A DNA stretch of 64,000 nucleotides from Cryptomeria japonica (GCF_030272615.1 NC_081407.1:142728897-142792896), one strand, 5' to 3'. Shown: positions 12,352 to 25,257, counted from the stretch's first letter. The notes: generated by a model not told the origin, from the sequence alone. Translations and numbers: made by a program.

Positions 12352-12540
12352 ATCTCCCACTTGAAGACTAAGCAGACTCTACAACATATCACCTTTCTCT
12401 CCCTCTTTCTTTGGGGGTTGCTCGACTTCTCACAGACTCTGGAGAGGATAAAGTCTCTTAGCTCTACTAGGTGGTTTTCTGGTGGTGCTTCTGGGTTGTC
12501 TTCTAGTTTATCTCCTATGTGGCCTTCTTGGTGGTGATTT

Positions 12541-15500
12541 TGTTGGGACTCATTAAATTTGAGTCAAGTTTTGAGGCCCAATTCAAATTTCTACTTTGCA
12601 TTTCCAAATGACTTAGTTTGAATGGCCTAGCGAGAGAGAGGGTAAAATTGAGCTAGTTGATTTTCAGAGGGTAAGGCTCGGGAAATATGTCCTACACCTT
12701 TCATTTGGCCTATTCAGTGATGTGAAACTTTCATAATTCAATTTGGATAAGTTTACTAGGTACCCATTTCGAGGGGTGAGCTGAAAGTGCATTTTAGGCA
12801 CAAATGCAAATTTTATTGAGTAGCCTACTTTGAGTGCTTATATCTTTTTCCCTGTTAATCGTCATGAATAATTTCAAAATGGATTGGATTCTATGTATAA
12901 ATGTGAGTCAGCCTACAAAGTTTCAAGTCTTAACAAATCCATTTGCTTAGTTTTTGAAGATCAACCCATTTGCAGTTTGTGTGGTTTGACAAGTCCCTGT
13001 TTCAGCACCTAGTCAAAGCCCTGTTTCGCATAAGTGTAAAAGTTGCTTCAGTGAGTGTCATGTCAAAACATTTGCTCCAGATTATTATTGGTATAAATAA
13101 AAAGCTATGTTTCCAGTTTCAGGATCCTACCAATCCGTTTGATCGGTTTTCAAAAGGGTCTATTGAGCCATCATTTTCAGTCTTCTGCACTTTCATTGCT
13201 ATATCATTTAAAGTAGCTATTTTCATGAGCACACCATTTGCACCCAATCATACTTTTGATCGAACTGAGAATTCAAAGATTTAATATGTACTTCAAGGTA
13301 CCTGTGTTTCAAATTTGAGGGTCTACGGAGGTTGTTTGATATTTTTGAGAAAGGCACCATGTGTTGCCAGAACATTGACTTCATCAGGTCCGCAGTGTCG
13401 ACAAAGCCAGTTGGGCATTTTTGAAAATTTATATCTCTTCACTCGGGACTCTTCTTGAAAAACCGTTTGGTAGAGTTCATCCTTGTATATCAGAGTACAC
13501 GCTTGTCAGATGGCGAGGTCCAGAAAGGTGTTTTGACCACTTTGAAAATTACGTCTTCGCGATTAAATGCGAAAATGTGGCGTAATTGCCTGAAGGTTGC
13601 AAAATTTAGTCTGATGATCCGAAAATGGTGCCGATTGATTCCAGAGGTAATTTTAAGGTTCCTGAGATATTCCAGAGGTTAGTTGTATGAAAACGAAATT
13701 TTTTTTAGCCGGACCCACTTTGGGGCCCGACTTGGCTGGCCACTTCATGCATCTTTTGAGGCAAAGTTTGAATTGTTGTTTTAAATCATATGTTATATGA
13801 TTTAAGAATAAAAGAGAAACGTTTAGAGGAAGAACGAGCAAACAAGAGGAGGAGAGGAACTGGAAAGAACAAATGAATCTTGTTCCTCTATTAACTGATG
13901 GAAGGCTCTAGCAGATGCATTGCCAAGTCAAAATGGCAGCAATATCCCTCTATTGGTGGTTGACCCAAGCATATAAAAATCAAGCAAATGCAATGATGGC
14001 AGATGCAACTTCATTTGAGGTGGAGTATGGAGGAAATTCAGTAAATTTTTAAAGCTTTCAGAATTTGCCTTTGGCTGGTGTAAAGCCCAAATTTTACAAC
14101 CTTTCAGCAAACCTCCTCCCCATATGAAATTGCAGATCTGTAGTGTGGTTGGAAGCTGCAGTTAAACTTCAAACATATGTGGCATGTGCAAAGCCAAAAC
14201 CCTTCCCACGTGCCAGACAAGAGGCAATGTGCAGCAGGCAGCATGGTGAATGGGGAAATATGTTGAAGTTATATTTTAAAACCTCAACCAATGCAATTTA
14301 ATGGTGTTTGGTCCTCCCCCCTCTCATGTGATTGAGCAGAATGCAATGAAACCTCCAAACAATGAAGTAGCAGCTCCTCTTGCGTGGTTTCGGGGAGCAT
14401 ATAAAACTTCCAACAACAAGGACAAATGAAAATGTGAATCATCCTCTGCGTGGTGGGTTTTTAAAAGGAAGCCATTTAAATTTTAAAACAAATACAAATG
14501 GCATGTGGAATAGCAGTAGTGAATGGTGTTTGAGCAGTAAGAAAGTTTTAGACCAAAGGCGCCATTAAAACTCAGGAAAAAACCTTAAGAAAGTGCATTT
14601 CTGGGCAAAACCATTTGTCCCACATTCACTGTGGAGGGGAACTTTTTGATGTTTATAAGTAAATCTCCACCAATGTATAATGTCAAAGCCTCAAGGCTTT
14701 TGACGGATGGTGCCGGTTGGGCGCCCAAGTGGACCCCACACGCGCGGGCATGTTTTTCGCGGCAATTGAGGAGGCCGACAAGTGGTGATAGGTGGACCCC
14801 ATGTAGGCACGGATCCTGAGGTAGGTAGGCGAAATAGCGAAAAACCACGTACGCGAAAATCGAGGTAAAGATCGCACAGGTTGAAGAAGATCCAACAGCT
14901 CGCGTGATTTCAGAGCCCGAAGATGCACGTCGCTTACCCATCGCGAAATGGCGAAAGCTAGGTGGCAGGTCCAGTTGGCGGTTTAGCAGGCGGGTCCCGA
15001 TGAGGTGGCTATCCAGTGGCAGTGATGTGGTGCACAAGTGGCAAATACATGGCAATGACGTGGCGACGAGCAAGCAGCTTGGTGCCGGATGGATGAGGTG
15101 TCATCCACGGTGGCACCCAATGGACCCCATCGACCGATCAGAGACCGCCATGTGGCAAGGCGTCAGGCCAAAATCAGAGCAAAAAATAAAAGTTAAAATC
15201 AGATTAAATATATAGTTGAGACTATATTAAAAATTCAAAAATTTAAATGATTGGAGACACAAAATGATTAATTCGCTTAGAGGCTTATTTTTGGCCAAAA
15301 TATGAAGTATTATATATTGCCAGAAAGCTCTCGAGATGTGGAATGTAGTTATGGAGTTAGTTTCAACAGATATGGGATATTTCAAAAGAAATTTCCATGG
15401 GAAGGAAGAAGATATTTTTGCAGTTAGGGACAAAGGAGACACTTGGCATGTTCTGATGGATTCTGATCTTTTTCCCTGTCCTTCTTATTCCCAATTCTTC

Positions 15501-16433
15501 TCAATTGTAGGGGTTCGAGTTTTTGAGAGATTTTCTCCAAGGGAGAAATCCAAAATTGTAGGTTCCAGTGATGGCATCATTTTATTTTTGCAAATGACAG
15601 TGTGTTCTTCGAGGTTTTCAGTGTTGTCTTTGCTATAAGTTTTGTTTTAGTTTGTAGGTTTACACATATGCAAGGCATGTGTGAGTTGCCACAAAATTGT
15701 CTCGAAAATACCATTCAAGTTCATACAATTTCATTTTATCAAGGGTAATTTGGATTTGTTTCTTTCAGTCTTCTCTGAGAGTGTAATGTGTGTTTTGGGT
15801 ATTCTTCAAGGAAGGATTTAAATCCTAAAATCCCGCATTAGTGATTTTGAGTGTGTAAATTAGATGTGTATGAGTATGGTTTTGTGACAGAGCAGAGGAT
15901 TGTGTTAGTGTAAGGCATTAATACATGAGAATTTAATATGGAAAATAACTGGTAACTGAGATCTCTCATTCAGTTTTATGCATGACTCTGTGGCCTGGAT
16001 AAGGCACTGGTCTTTTGTAACATTGAAGGGTTGTCAGAACATCAATTTAAAATCCAATCAGAATATCTTTTTATGTTTTATGTTGTGTGGAAGTGTTCCA
16101 CCTATCTCATGTTCAAACCTGTTGAGTTGTCAATGTAGATTTAGCCTATCTACAATACCCTCCTTGTTTTTGAACCTTTTATGAGATCTCTCTATTTTTA
16201 TTTGATGTTGTCATATGTGGGTAAATGAGTCTGATTCAGAGCATCAAAGGGTGTCCCCCATTAGGTCTAGCAGAACCTGCAGTGTAGGAGGATCATTAGG
16301 GTCCTATGTTATGTTGTCCAAGCCCTGAAGTGTTTCATTGATTGAGATTGGCTTTCTCATAGATTGATTTGCAGGTGAACTTGGGTTAACCGGATTTGGT
16401 GAACAACAGATTCCAACCATTTTGATTCCAACA
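12541..16433. repeat. Unclassified repeat-like block, possibly a giant LTR
   Basis: The block starts TGTTGGGACTC and ends GATTCCAACA, an LTR-like TGTTGG...CCAACA pair. The flanking pentamers (GATTT and AGTTT) do not match well, so the boundary is uncertain. No open frame has a recognisable domain. A CpG-rich, GC-rich core lies at about 14690-15180, with recurrent short motifs (TGGACCCCA three times, GTGGCA/TGACGTGGC). The flanks are AT-rich. It could be a large LTR, a decayed non-coding element or a composite. Confidence 0.3.
14690..15180. other. CpG-rich core inside the 12.5-16.4 kb block
   Basis: About 490 bases rich in CG dinucleotides (for example runs such as CACGCGCGGGC and GTACGCGAAAATCGAGG), while sequence on both sides is AT-rich and CpG-poor. 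TGGACCCCA occurs at three places. The overlapping open frames on both strands (up to 162 codons) have no domain I recognise and look like by-products of low stop-codon density in GC-rich DNA. It could be an LTR promoter region or a recently acquired segment. Confidence 0.45.
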
Positions 16434-18309
16434 AGTTTTCTCGTTTAACATATCTATTTCTTTGACCTATGATGATGAAGATAAAGAAAAATATTATGAG
16501 AGGTGGGACCCTAGTAACATCACTTTGGACCCTTTAAAGTATGGGGGTAAGATAAGTGTCTGAGACCCTCCACCTCACCCTTATGCAACTTCACTCATTG
16601 CTTATCAACTTTGTGTTATTGTTTTTGGTTGAGATCTAAGCCCTATTTGGACTATTGGGATGTTATTTTATATCGGCCCACCATTTTTTGTGAATAAGTG
16701 TACTATTATTTTCTGATAAATAGAAATGCTAACTCTCGTTCATAACAAAAATTATTTCAACTAATTTTTTCATTTATTTTTTAAAATTTGAACATAAGCC
16801 GAGTATGATTTATTCATTATTATGGAATAAATTTTAACTAAAAATTAAATAATGTCTATATATATTTTTTTAGCATTTATTTATCTCATTAATATGTCTA
16901 TGTGTAAAGGGTACTTTAGATATATTTTAATAAATAATATCCATATAAATATTATTGAGAAAAATGCTTTATTTACATTAATATAAGTTAATATAAATTA
17001 GATACAAATAAAGTAATATATGATAATAGGTATATTTTAAACTAGTATAGATATCGTACATGTGTATGATTCATAAATACTAAGATATATTAAATACCTT
17101 AAGATTGATATCTCTAGGTGTCTTCTAGATAGATGTATTTAAGATATTTATGCTAGTTATTATAATATCTAATGTTATTTGATATTGTTATTATAGTTAA
17201 TAAAAATGTACTAAAAAATGAATAAAAATTTAATGTAAATTATCAAATTAAAATATGAATATTGAGATTGAAATAAATATTGTGTCTATAAATAAAAATA
17301 CAATCTAATATTAATAAATTATAAATAATAAGAAATATTAAAAATTGAGCTTATTAATAAATGAGGATTCGATTATGATAAATATTTTCTATTAATTATT
17401 ATGATAAATATAAATATATAAATATTTGAAATGGTAAGATATTTCATTTATTATAATAAATAAAATTATAAATAATTATATTATATGAATAGGAAATATA
17501 ATTTTTGTAAAGATAATTAATATAAATTATAGGTATCTTGTTGAGAGTTCATAGATGAGATTAAATAAATAATAATTAGAAATTGGTTTTATGATTATAA
17601 ATTTATATGGGTTTTTTGGTCAATGGTTAGATTAGTTTTTAGTTTTGTGAAGTGCCACCAATAATATGGCACAATAGTTTTCCCTTATGTTAGGGTTGCA
17701 AGTTATTCTAAGACTAAGGTATAAGAAATAGAATTTGAAGTGGACTTACAAATTGTAGTGAATGTAATAAATGAAAGTTTAATCTTGATTGAAAATCAAA
17801 ATTGATGTTGGATTTTTATTTATTTTTATTGAAAAATCAAAATGAATTACATAAATTGATTTAAAATAGTAGTTAGAAAAGCTACAACAATTGAAACATG
17901 AACAACATATGATGACTAATAGCTACATCAACATTTTTTTATATTTTTATTATGGATAGTGAAGTTGTATGCCTACATGATTTTGCATTGTATGGGAGAA
18001 AAAACTAGGAAAAAAGCATCTCGTATAATCATAGGTTTTGTCAAAGCATTAGTCTCCTAATGTTTGGGAAAATTCGAATGAAATAATAATTAAAGATTTC
18101 AAAGGGCTAAAATCATGAAGTGTTGAAGGGAGCAAAGATTATATTACAAGATTTGTACAATAGTGATACCTGATGATTAAAGAGGATTTATATGTTTTAG
18201 GAATGATGTATAGGTTGATATCAAATGCATATATCATACCCTCTTCCAAGTTGCTTGATAATTATTATGGTGGCAACATGTGAATTATATGATAATCATG
18301 AAATATAAT
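16434..18309. other. Very AT-rich sequence, nothing recognised
   Basis: Strongly AT-rich, especially 16700-17600, with many short A/T runs and no open frame of note. I see no LTR ends, target duplications, RNA genes or coding similarity. The right edge abuts the LTR at 18310. Confidence 0.55.
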
Positions 18310-19753
18310 TGTATGCGGGAAAAGTGGGCCGATAGAACTCAATATGTGAAAAACCGAGCTCTATGGAGCTTTGCTCACACACCCACAGGACTTCTTGGTG
18401 CAAGCTACAGAGCCATGAGGTATGGCTCAGCTTCCCAAGGATGGTTCCATGGTTCTCTATCTTGCACGGTCCCTCAAACCAATGTTTTTGCTCTCAGGTC
18501 ACTGAGCAAAATGGTTTAGGGATGGCAAATGCAAGAACGAGGGATGCTTTTATTGATTTTAATATGAGATGCATCCTAAGCTATGCATGATGCTACAAAT
18601 GCAATAAACTAGCTATAAGATGACAAGATTAGTAAACAATACTATCCTAGCATGCTATATTTGTTCATGATTTAAGCTATATGATGAGGAACATACTCTA
18701 AATTAGCATATTTAGATTAATTCCTGTTTTAAAGAGAAGCTAAATGATGAGCATATAAAATATGAAAGCTTGAATGGATTTGAGTATAAGTGTGATGCTA
18801 AAGACTTGGATCTGAAAATGGAGGAATGAGAGCTCTATTTATAGCAAAAACAGGTCAATGGATGGTCAGGATTGAAAGAGGCAATCAAGGGCCAAGTTTG
18901 AAAGTTGGGAATCCATGTTTGTAATTGGCACCAATGAAATGGTGACAATTCTCAAGATAAGGTTGGTTGAGAGGAGGTGTAAGAAGCATTAAATGCTTGA
19001 GAAGACCTCATGGTTACCCTAGGGGTTAAGGGTTAAGGTTAAGTTAGGGTTATCCATTGGATAAAGCTTTTACCCAAAGGATAAACTCTTGTGCAAAGGT
19101 TTAAGGATAACCATGGTCAAAGCAATAAATGCTTGATGAGACCCTTGGGTTAGATGAAGGTTGAGTTTATGGAAATTCTTTAACCATGTAAGAGGGTTTG
19201 AGTTAACTATTAATGGTTATGAAGACTTTGGGGATAACTTTGTAAGAGTCCTTCCAAATTTGGGGGCTTTCAACAAGTTAGCTTGTTGAATGGATAAAGG
19301 CTTTAATGCATTTTGAAGACTTTGTTCCAAATTTGAGAAGTGACCTCCTCAAATTTAGGGAAAAGGGACAATGGATGGGTTTGGGTTAATTAATTAGGAT
19401 TAGAAGAATCTAGAAGAGGTTAGAAAGAGAGTTAGGATGCAAGTGGGAGGTGTAGGATTTTGCAAGTGGGTGAGGGAAAATAGGTTTTAATTGAATTTAA
19501 TTCAATTTGGTTGCAATTAAATAAATTAGATTTATTTAATTTAGGATAACTATTTTGAATTTAATTAAAAAGTGGATAGGGGCTTTAATTGAATAAATGA
19601 ATTTATCCTATTAAATGGTATAGTGAATTTAATTGAGTAATTTACTTAATTAAATAGAGGAATGTGGATTATTTAATTAAATTAGATTTAATTAAATAGA
19701 GAAATGAACATCAAATATTCATTTAGGAATATGGTCATTTTTATATGTCTACA
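18310..19753 (-). repeat. Solo LTR, minus strand, TSD ATAAT
   Basis: Read on the minus strand it begins TGTAGACATATAAAAATG (from 19753) and ends CCCGCATACA (at 18310), about 1,444 bp. Perfect 5-bp duplications ATAAT flank it at 18305-18309 and 19754-19758, with no internal element sequence, which is the signature of a solo LTR left by LTR-LTR recombination. A TATA box reading GCTATAAATAGAGC on the minus strand lies at about 18832-18845. The same family occurs on the plus strand at 61886-63400, recognisable over the U3 part and the TATA region. ORFs of 75-79 codons near 18280-18590 are inside the LTR and are not genes. Confidence 0.85.
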
Positions 19754-19758
19754 ATAAT

Positions 19759-21612
19759 CTATATAGAATGGTGCATAACAAGATTTTATGAGAATGCATT
19801 ATGGAAATACTACTTCCAATAGGTTGAAGGTGGTGGATGATTTGCAAGCTTCAAATGATATTAGGATAAGATGGAAGAACACCAAAAAGGGCTCAAAATG
19901 GAATACTACTTGTAATGGCTATATATAGATATCAAGAAAATTGGGAATCAATTAGATGTTATATGGAAATATGTGGTAGATATGAATACAATTATGAGAC
20001 ATGGTTATTTTTGTTCATAAAGTCAATGAAAATTTCAAGTGGCTACATAATGCCTTATATGGATAACAAACTATTGACCAAGGAAATGTGATGGGATTCC
20101 GTATTACATGATCTTAAATTTCATTATCTTATAAGTATTGGGGACAAGCCTATGTTGATAAAGGTGGCATTAATTCTAATCTCGAGTCTTGGAGCTTACA
20201 ATCATGCTTTTAATTTGTATTTATTAAAATCAAATGAACATTTATTAATAAATCTAAAAATGTTAATTAATCAACTTATAAATTGTGAATCACTAATATA
20301 ATCTAATCTATTAAGATTGGAGAATAATAAGTTATATGTATAATATTAAATCAATATTGGTACTAAGATATGCATATTGACGGTGAAATCTGTATTGTAC
20401 CAATGCTCATGCTGAAAGCTCAGTTTTTCTAATTTAGGTGATACTTAGGTTCAATGACAATCTCCTCTGTCGGTGAGTTATTTTACATAAATGGAAATTT
20501 AAGAAGTAGTTGCCGCAAATTTTCTGTCAAATATCTTGTGCGGAACGGTGGAGATGCACTCCGAGATATCCGGATTAAATCTGCACTTTACACGTTTGAA
20601 AATTTGCGCAAATTTGGTGAACACTCCTTCGTTTGGTCTTAGATTCTTGTTACACAAGATTGACAAGCTACGTCAGGGCCATTGATGGTGATATAAACAA
20701 TTTATTCCTATCAGAGGAAGAAAAATAATTTATAATAATTTTTAGTTTTTTAAAATTTAATTCACATCAATTTTACATTTTAAAGGTTTGTTAATCATTT
20801 ATTATATTTAGGTGAGGTTTACATGATTGAAGTGTTGGGACTTCTTGAGGTCACCATCCTTACATTATTGTGACTAGGATGTGTTTCAAACCTACTATTA
20901 ATCTAACTCAAGCATGCTTAAGGACGCTTATCCCAATATTGCTTGGACTCAAGTATATTTAGCGACAACCTATTACGCTTAATGGCCACCCACCATAGTC
21001 CCTGCTTTGACTCAAGCATGTTTTATGACCTCAAAAAACTTGATGTTTCACCCCTCACCTAAATGTATTGAATGCTAGATGGACCATTCATATTGATGAG
21101 AGATAGGTTTGTATGGATTTACTTATAATAAAATATGGTTCAATGAGTTATCCTCAAAAATTGCACACTTAAAACCAAATAAAATATGATTTTTGTATTA
21201 CTAATGATATTATAATAATTACTAAAAACAAAAGCTACAAAGAATCAAAGGTTTAAGAATGACTATGTGTAAAAATAATTTACATTTAAAATTTCTAAAA
21301 AAATTACTATAAAATTGCTTTCAAATCTTTCTTATTCACACACTAGTTTGAGTTAAAACTTAACATATAATTATTTTAGATGGGTTAAGGTATAAACAAT
21401 TTAATAAGATGAAAAACATGCTTTACCTCCCTATGGGCATAGGACATTATCAAACATTACATTCAAAAGAGCTTTGTTGAAAGAAAACTCCATTTAAAGA
21501 ACAATGAGAACTGTCTACTAAAACAAAGGATAAAAGTTTGTATGTTAGGCAGAGAACTCAACAAGTCAGTGGCAACCCTATTTTGGTAGTTTTCTTATGT
21601 TTATTTCAAATC
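19759..21612. other. Intergenic sequence, nothing recognised
   Basis: AT-rich, with no recognisable gene or LTR ends. A 62-codon frame at 20454-20642 was considered and not called. The region ends at the Tat-1 target duplication ATGTT (21613-21617). Confidence 0.55.
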
Positions 21613-21617
21613 ATGTT

Positions 21618-22662
21618 TGTAATACCCTAAAAATGGTCATCTAAACCATAGGCCCCTAATCTCGACAACGTCACCAAGGTCCTAACCAAAGGCAATTAAA
21701 TCAATCTTGAGAACACAATTAATTCTTTAAACATTAAATGTCACATGGCAAAATTAATCAACCAATATTAATTAAATTAATTAAATCATTCCAAGAAAAT
21801 CATTTTTAAACAATTATCTTATTTATTTTATTAAATATCTTTTGCATATTTAATTAAATAAATCAATTTGCCATCAAATCAAGAAAGAGGAATTAATTTT
21901 AATTAAATAAATCAATTGAGCACAAATCTTCAAAAATGGAAATAAATCAAAAAAAGAATTAATTGACCAAAAAAGAATTAAAAATTTGAGAAAAGAAATC
22001 AATTGGAGATAATCTTGCAAAAACAAATTAAAAATTGATGAATAATCTCAAAGAAAGCAATTAAAACAATTAAATATTAAAATTGAATGAAATAGAGAAT
22101 AAATCAGTTTTTTCCTGATTTTATCTTAATTTTAGTTCAATTTCCTTTAAAACTAAGAAAAGCATCCAATCACATCAATTCATCTGGATTGTGCTTCCTC
22201 TTGGAAAATCTTGACTGCTCATCATCATTTAATCTCAGCCGTTGGTTTCTTTCTGAATTTTCTATAAATTCAGGTTCATCTCTCATTCAAAGAGAGGCTG
22301 GAGAATATATTGTTATTATACTGTTTTTGCTCTAGACTCATTGAGATATATTGCATATTTATTATTTCATATTGATTAAATCATTTAGCTGAATATTGCT
22401 TAAATCTTATTAGATCAATCTTGCATCCATCTAGCTAATATCATGCTCATATAGATTAAATCCTTCGTCTTGATGTTGTCTAGTCACTAGTATTGCTTAT
22501 AATCTGAGAGCAATCATATACTCGCATCTTTTAGAAGGCAATGGGTCGATTTGTTATGGTTTATTATTCATTGATTATATCTGATTAACCATCCATGTAA
22601 TGACTTGATTGAAGTGTTGTGTCTTGGAAATACAGGTTCTTATTCCACTTTTCACACACACA
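21618..22662 (+). repeat. Tat-1 5' LTR
   Basis: A 1,045-bp LTR starting TGTAATACCC and ending with a CACACACACA run, almost identical to 51924-52961. I count about 15 substitutions in the first ~520 aligned bases. A TATA box (TATAAAT) lies at 22263-22269, followed about 30 bases on by a plausible transcript start region. The target duplication ATGTT precedes it. Confidence 0.96.
22263..22269 (+). promoter_or_regulatory. Tat-1 LTR TATA box
   Basis: TATAAAT in the context TTTTCTATAAATTCAGG, conserved at the same place in the 3' LTR (52562-52568). This would set the start of the element transcript. The assignment rests on motif and position only. Confidence 0.6.
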
Positions 22663-22666
22663 TTTC

Positions 22667-22684
22667 TGACGCCCACCATGGGGC
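22667..22684 (+). promoter_or_regulatory. Tat-1 primer binding site
   Basis: TGACGCCCACCATGGGGC begins 4 bases after the 5' LTR. It has the layout of a gypsy tRNA primer site (normally starting TGG, complementary to a tRNA CCA end). Here the third base is A rather than G, and there is a CA where a CG might be expected. Both fit C-to-T decay on the other strand. The tRNA is not identified. Confidence 0.6.
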
Positions 22685-24238
22685 AAAAAACTACTTTTTC
22701 GGCCTCAAAATCATTTTTTAAAATCCTGTACGATATTATATTGACGCCTGCAGTTTATCGTATGAAACAAGATCATATCCTTTAAATTGTCGTATGAATT
22801 AGAATATGGACTCGTACAACATACTGATTTTCTTATAGTTTGTCGTTCTTTGCTGATTCCTAACTCGTACGACATACTGCTTATGCTATCTTTTTGTCAT
22901 TCTATGCTGGTTTCTAACTCATACGATAAAACTAATCTGTCATTCTGTTTTATGAATATTGTCGTACGATTTTGTTTTTTGATAGATTAAAAACAGATTA
23001 CCTTTCAAGATTTTTGCTTAAATTTTGATGATGCTAACGTTGACCCTGGATTGTCTTATGTCTAATTGAGATTTTTACAGCCTGACCAATTTCTTGCAGG
23101 ACGCTTGTTAAAGAATCTGTCAAATCAAACATATGCCTGTCAAAGAATGAAAACAACATGACTACTGATGCGTTGTTTTTGCAGGTTGCCTAAAGAGAAT
23201 CAACCAAACATCGTGTATTCTTTAAATTCATTTTTTAGGCACTTAAATTGCTATTTGGTTAAAGAACAAATCTGTCTTTCGTGTTTTCAGAAAAATCTAA
23301 GAGGTAGGAGAGTATGCTCTTGTCTTTTATAGACAATTAGAAATCTAGACCCTCGAAGCATTTTTCTAAATTTTGAGATTTGTGTACCTTTAGCAAGCCT
23401 GTCACAGTGGGAAAAAGTAATCACCCTGTGAGAACGACCCAAGTGAGTATAGCTGGACCTAAGCATTCCAACTCACTATAATAAATAGGTCTCTGATGAT
23501 TAAAGTCTCAGAGGATGGGATTATTTGAGTTTTCTCTTTGAGATCTCTCATATCGGGCATTTTGTAGGACCTCACAGTCTCAATCGCGTTTACGTGACTA
23601 CAGCTTGTTTCGGTACCTTGTTGGGCTATAGGGCTCAATCATGCTTGCGTGACCTCAAGGGGTAATTTCAAATGGAATTCCTGACTAAGAACTATAAGAT
23701 AGAAGCTACCTGATTCACCTCTGAAAGGTTGATAATCTTTGTGCAAGAGAGATAGTAACTCTCCCAAGACACTTGCCATATCGTGCCCCCATTAGCGTTT
23801 GGAGTCGGCTAATACGACATTGAGAATCCATTGCATGAGACTCAGTGGCCGTATTCTGATTAGCTATTAGGTGTGTACCTAAGTCAGCAAGCAAAGGTTT
23901 TCTTCTCTAAGCCAACTTCCATAGGGTTAGCGTGTTGTGCTTGAAATATTACATATCTTGCGTGTTTTCTGTGTTTTCATCCCTAGAAATAAAAAAAAAA
24001 TGAAATATTGAAATTGGAGAAAACAAATCAAACAGATCAAACAACTCAGTGATAAACTCTGTCTATGTCAAAACTAGCCTATCCTGGTAAAAAATCAGTC
24101 CATTTCAAAATTGATCATACTCAGCCATTGAAAAAGTTAGAATTTTTAGTCTCTGCTCTGTGAACAGTCGTACTAGTCTTCTAAATTGTCGTCCTGCACC
24201 ATATCCTGTGTGGTACGAGTATACTAAATTGTCATACT
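22685..24238 (+). other. Tat-1 leader (first part), non-coding
   Basis: About 1.55 kb of leader between the primer site and the Nau-1 insertion. The leader resumes at 38531 and runs to the gag ATG at 39228. It holds no long open frame. It is rich in a TCGTACGA palindrome and one- or two-base variants (GTCGTATGAA, CTCGTACAAC, GTCGTACTAG), mostly in 22740-22970 and 24160-24238. Confidence 0.7.
22865..22969. repeat. Two perfect TCGTACGA palindromes in the Tat-1 leader
   Basis: Exact copies lie at 22865-22872 and 22962-22969, with several near copies between and around them. These are two of six exact copies I found, all in untranslated parts of Tat-1. Confidence 0.8.
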
Positions 24239-25061
24239 TGTTAGGATTCCCATAGATACTGAGATGGGGGGGTGAATCAGTATATAACCGGTATACAAAC
24301 TTTCTTAACTTAAAACATGTAGAACATATTATAACAGTGTACCGGTATGCAAGAAATAATGCAATAAACAAAATTAAGAACATCCACATGAAAAACACAC
24401 CATAACACAAGGATTTAATGAGGAAACCCGGTGTGAGAAAAACCTCGGTGGGATTTGTGACCCACAATATTCACTCACTCGCCAATAAGAGAATATTACT
24501 TACGATAGGGGCCTGCACATGCAGGAAGGCCAACTACCTAGAGCTCACTGCTCAAATAGCAAGTCTCACTAACTTACAATGTGGATTAAACAAATCCAAT
24601 ATCTTGTACTGCTTTACAATAGCATCTATAATGCCTGATCCAGTACTGGTTGTTGCTCTACTTCTTACATAAACCCTTCAACCTATATTTCGCATAATAG
24701 GTCTGCCTTAATATTTCGCATACATCATTTTCTTCACTTACTTCCTTACTTACAAAATGTCTATAATGATCTCTTCTATATATAAGAGTCATTTTACAAC
24801 ATGCCAATTCGGCTTACAAAGTTTTCCAATAATAAACAAAATATAATATGACAAAATCCTGTCGGCCTCTGTGCCGGTATATTTCCTTTCTTTGTGTCGG
24901 TGTCGGTGTCCTGAGTGTTGGTGTAGAGTGTGATCTGTTGATGTCGGTGCACTAACTTGTCGGTGCAATGCCTTGCCAGTGCCATAGGTTTGTGAGGTTG
25001 CCATCAATGACAAAACCTTCAATCACTTACAATGTCTCATTGGAGTGTGCATATGCCAACA
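24239..25061 (-). repeat. Nau-1 3' LTR
   Basis: An 823-bp LTR. On the minus strand it starts TGTTGGCATATGCACACTCC and ends GAATCCTAACA. It pairs with 29927-30672 plus 38453-38530. By eye there are about 29 substitutions in the last ~490 bases, roughly 6%. A minus-strand TATA box lies near 24776-24785. The 63-120-codon minus frames inside or across it, including a hydrophobic stretch near 24300-24400, are LTR sequence read through and not called as genes. Confidence 0.93.
24776..24785 (-). promoter_or_regulatory. Nau-1 LTR TATA box
   Basis: The minus strand reads CTTATATATAGAAGAG here, conserved in the other LTR (about 30463-30473). It is about 280 bases inside the LTR start, a usual place for a copia LTR promoter. 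Motif and position only. Confidence 0.55.
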
Positions 25062-25075
25062 ATCTCCCCCTTTGG
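25062..25075 (-). promoter_or_regulatory. Nau-1 polypurine tract
   Basis: The minus strand reads CCAAAGGGGGAGAT directly before the LTR start TGTTGGC. It is identical to the Cop-1 tract at 10443-10456, and the first LTR bases are also nearly the same (TGTTGGCATATG and TGTTGGTATATG). Confidence 0.9.
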
Positions 25076-25257
25076 CATTAATGGCAACACTCATGAGAAA
25101 TTTCAAAAGTGTATCAAAAAATTATCAAAAATGTTACCAAAAATGTGTGTGCTCCCCCTGAGCATATGATTCCTATGATGTTGAATTTTCTCATCCCACT
25201 ACTCCCCCTTTGGCATCAATGACAAAGGTTGTCAAGATGTCAGTAGAGTTTGTAGGT

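Noticed and set aside
12352-12540. Open minus-strand stretch of about 60 codons upstream of the small copia LTR
   Set aside because: It is adjacent to the polypurine tract but matches no copia pol motif I know and has no start. Left as unassigned internal fragment.
14585-15073. 162-codon minus-strand frame in the CpG-rich core
   Set aside because: GC-rich DNA has few stop codons. Overlapping frames are open on both strands and no domain is visible.
20454-20642. 62-codon frame with YLVRNGGDALRDIR, faintly like part of an ENTH-type domain
   Set aside because: Too short, no second conserved block, no splice context, and AT-rich surroundings. I cannot support a gene fragment.
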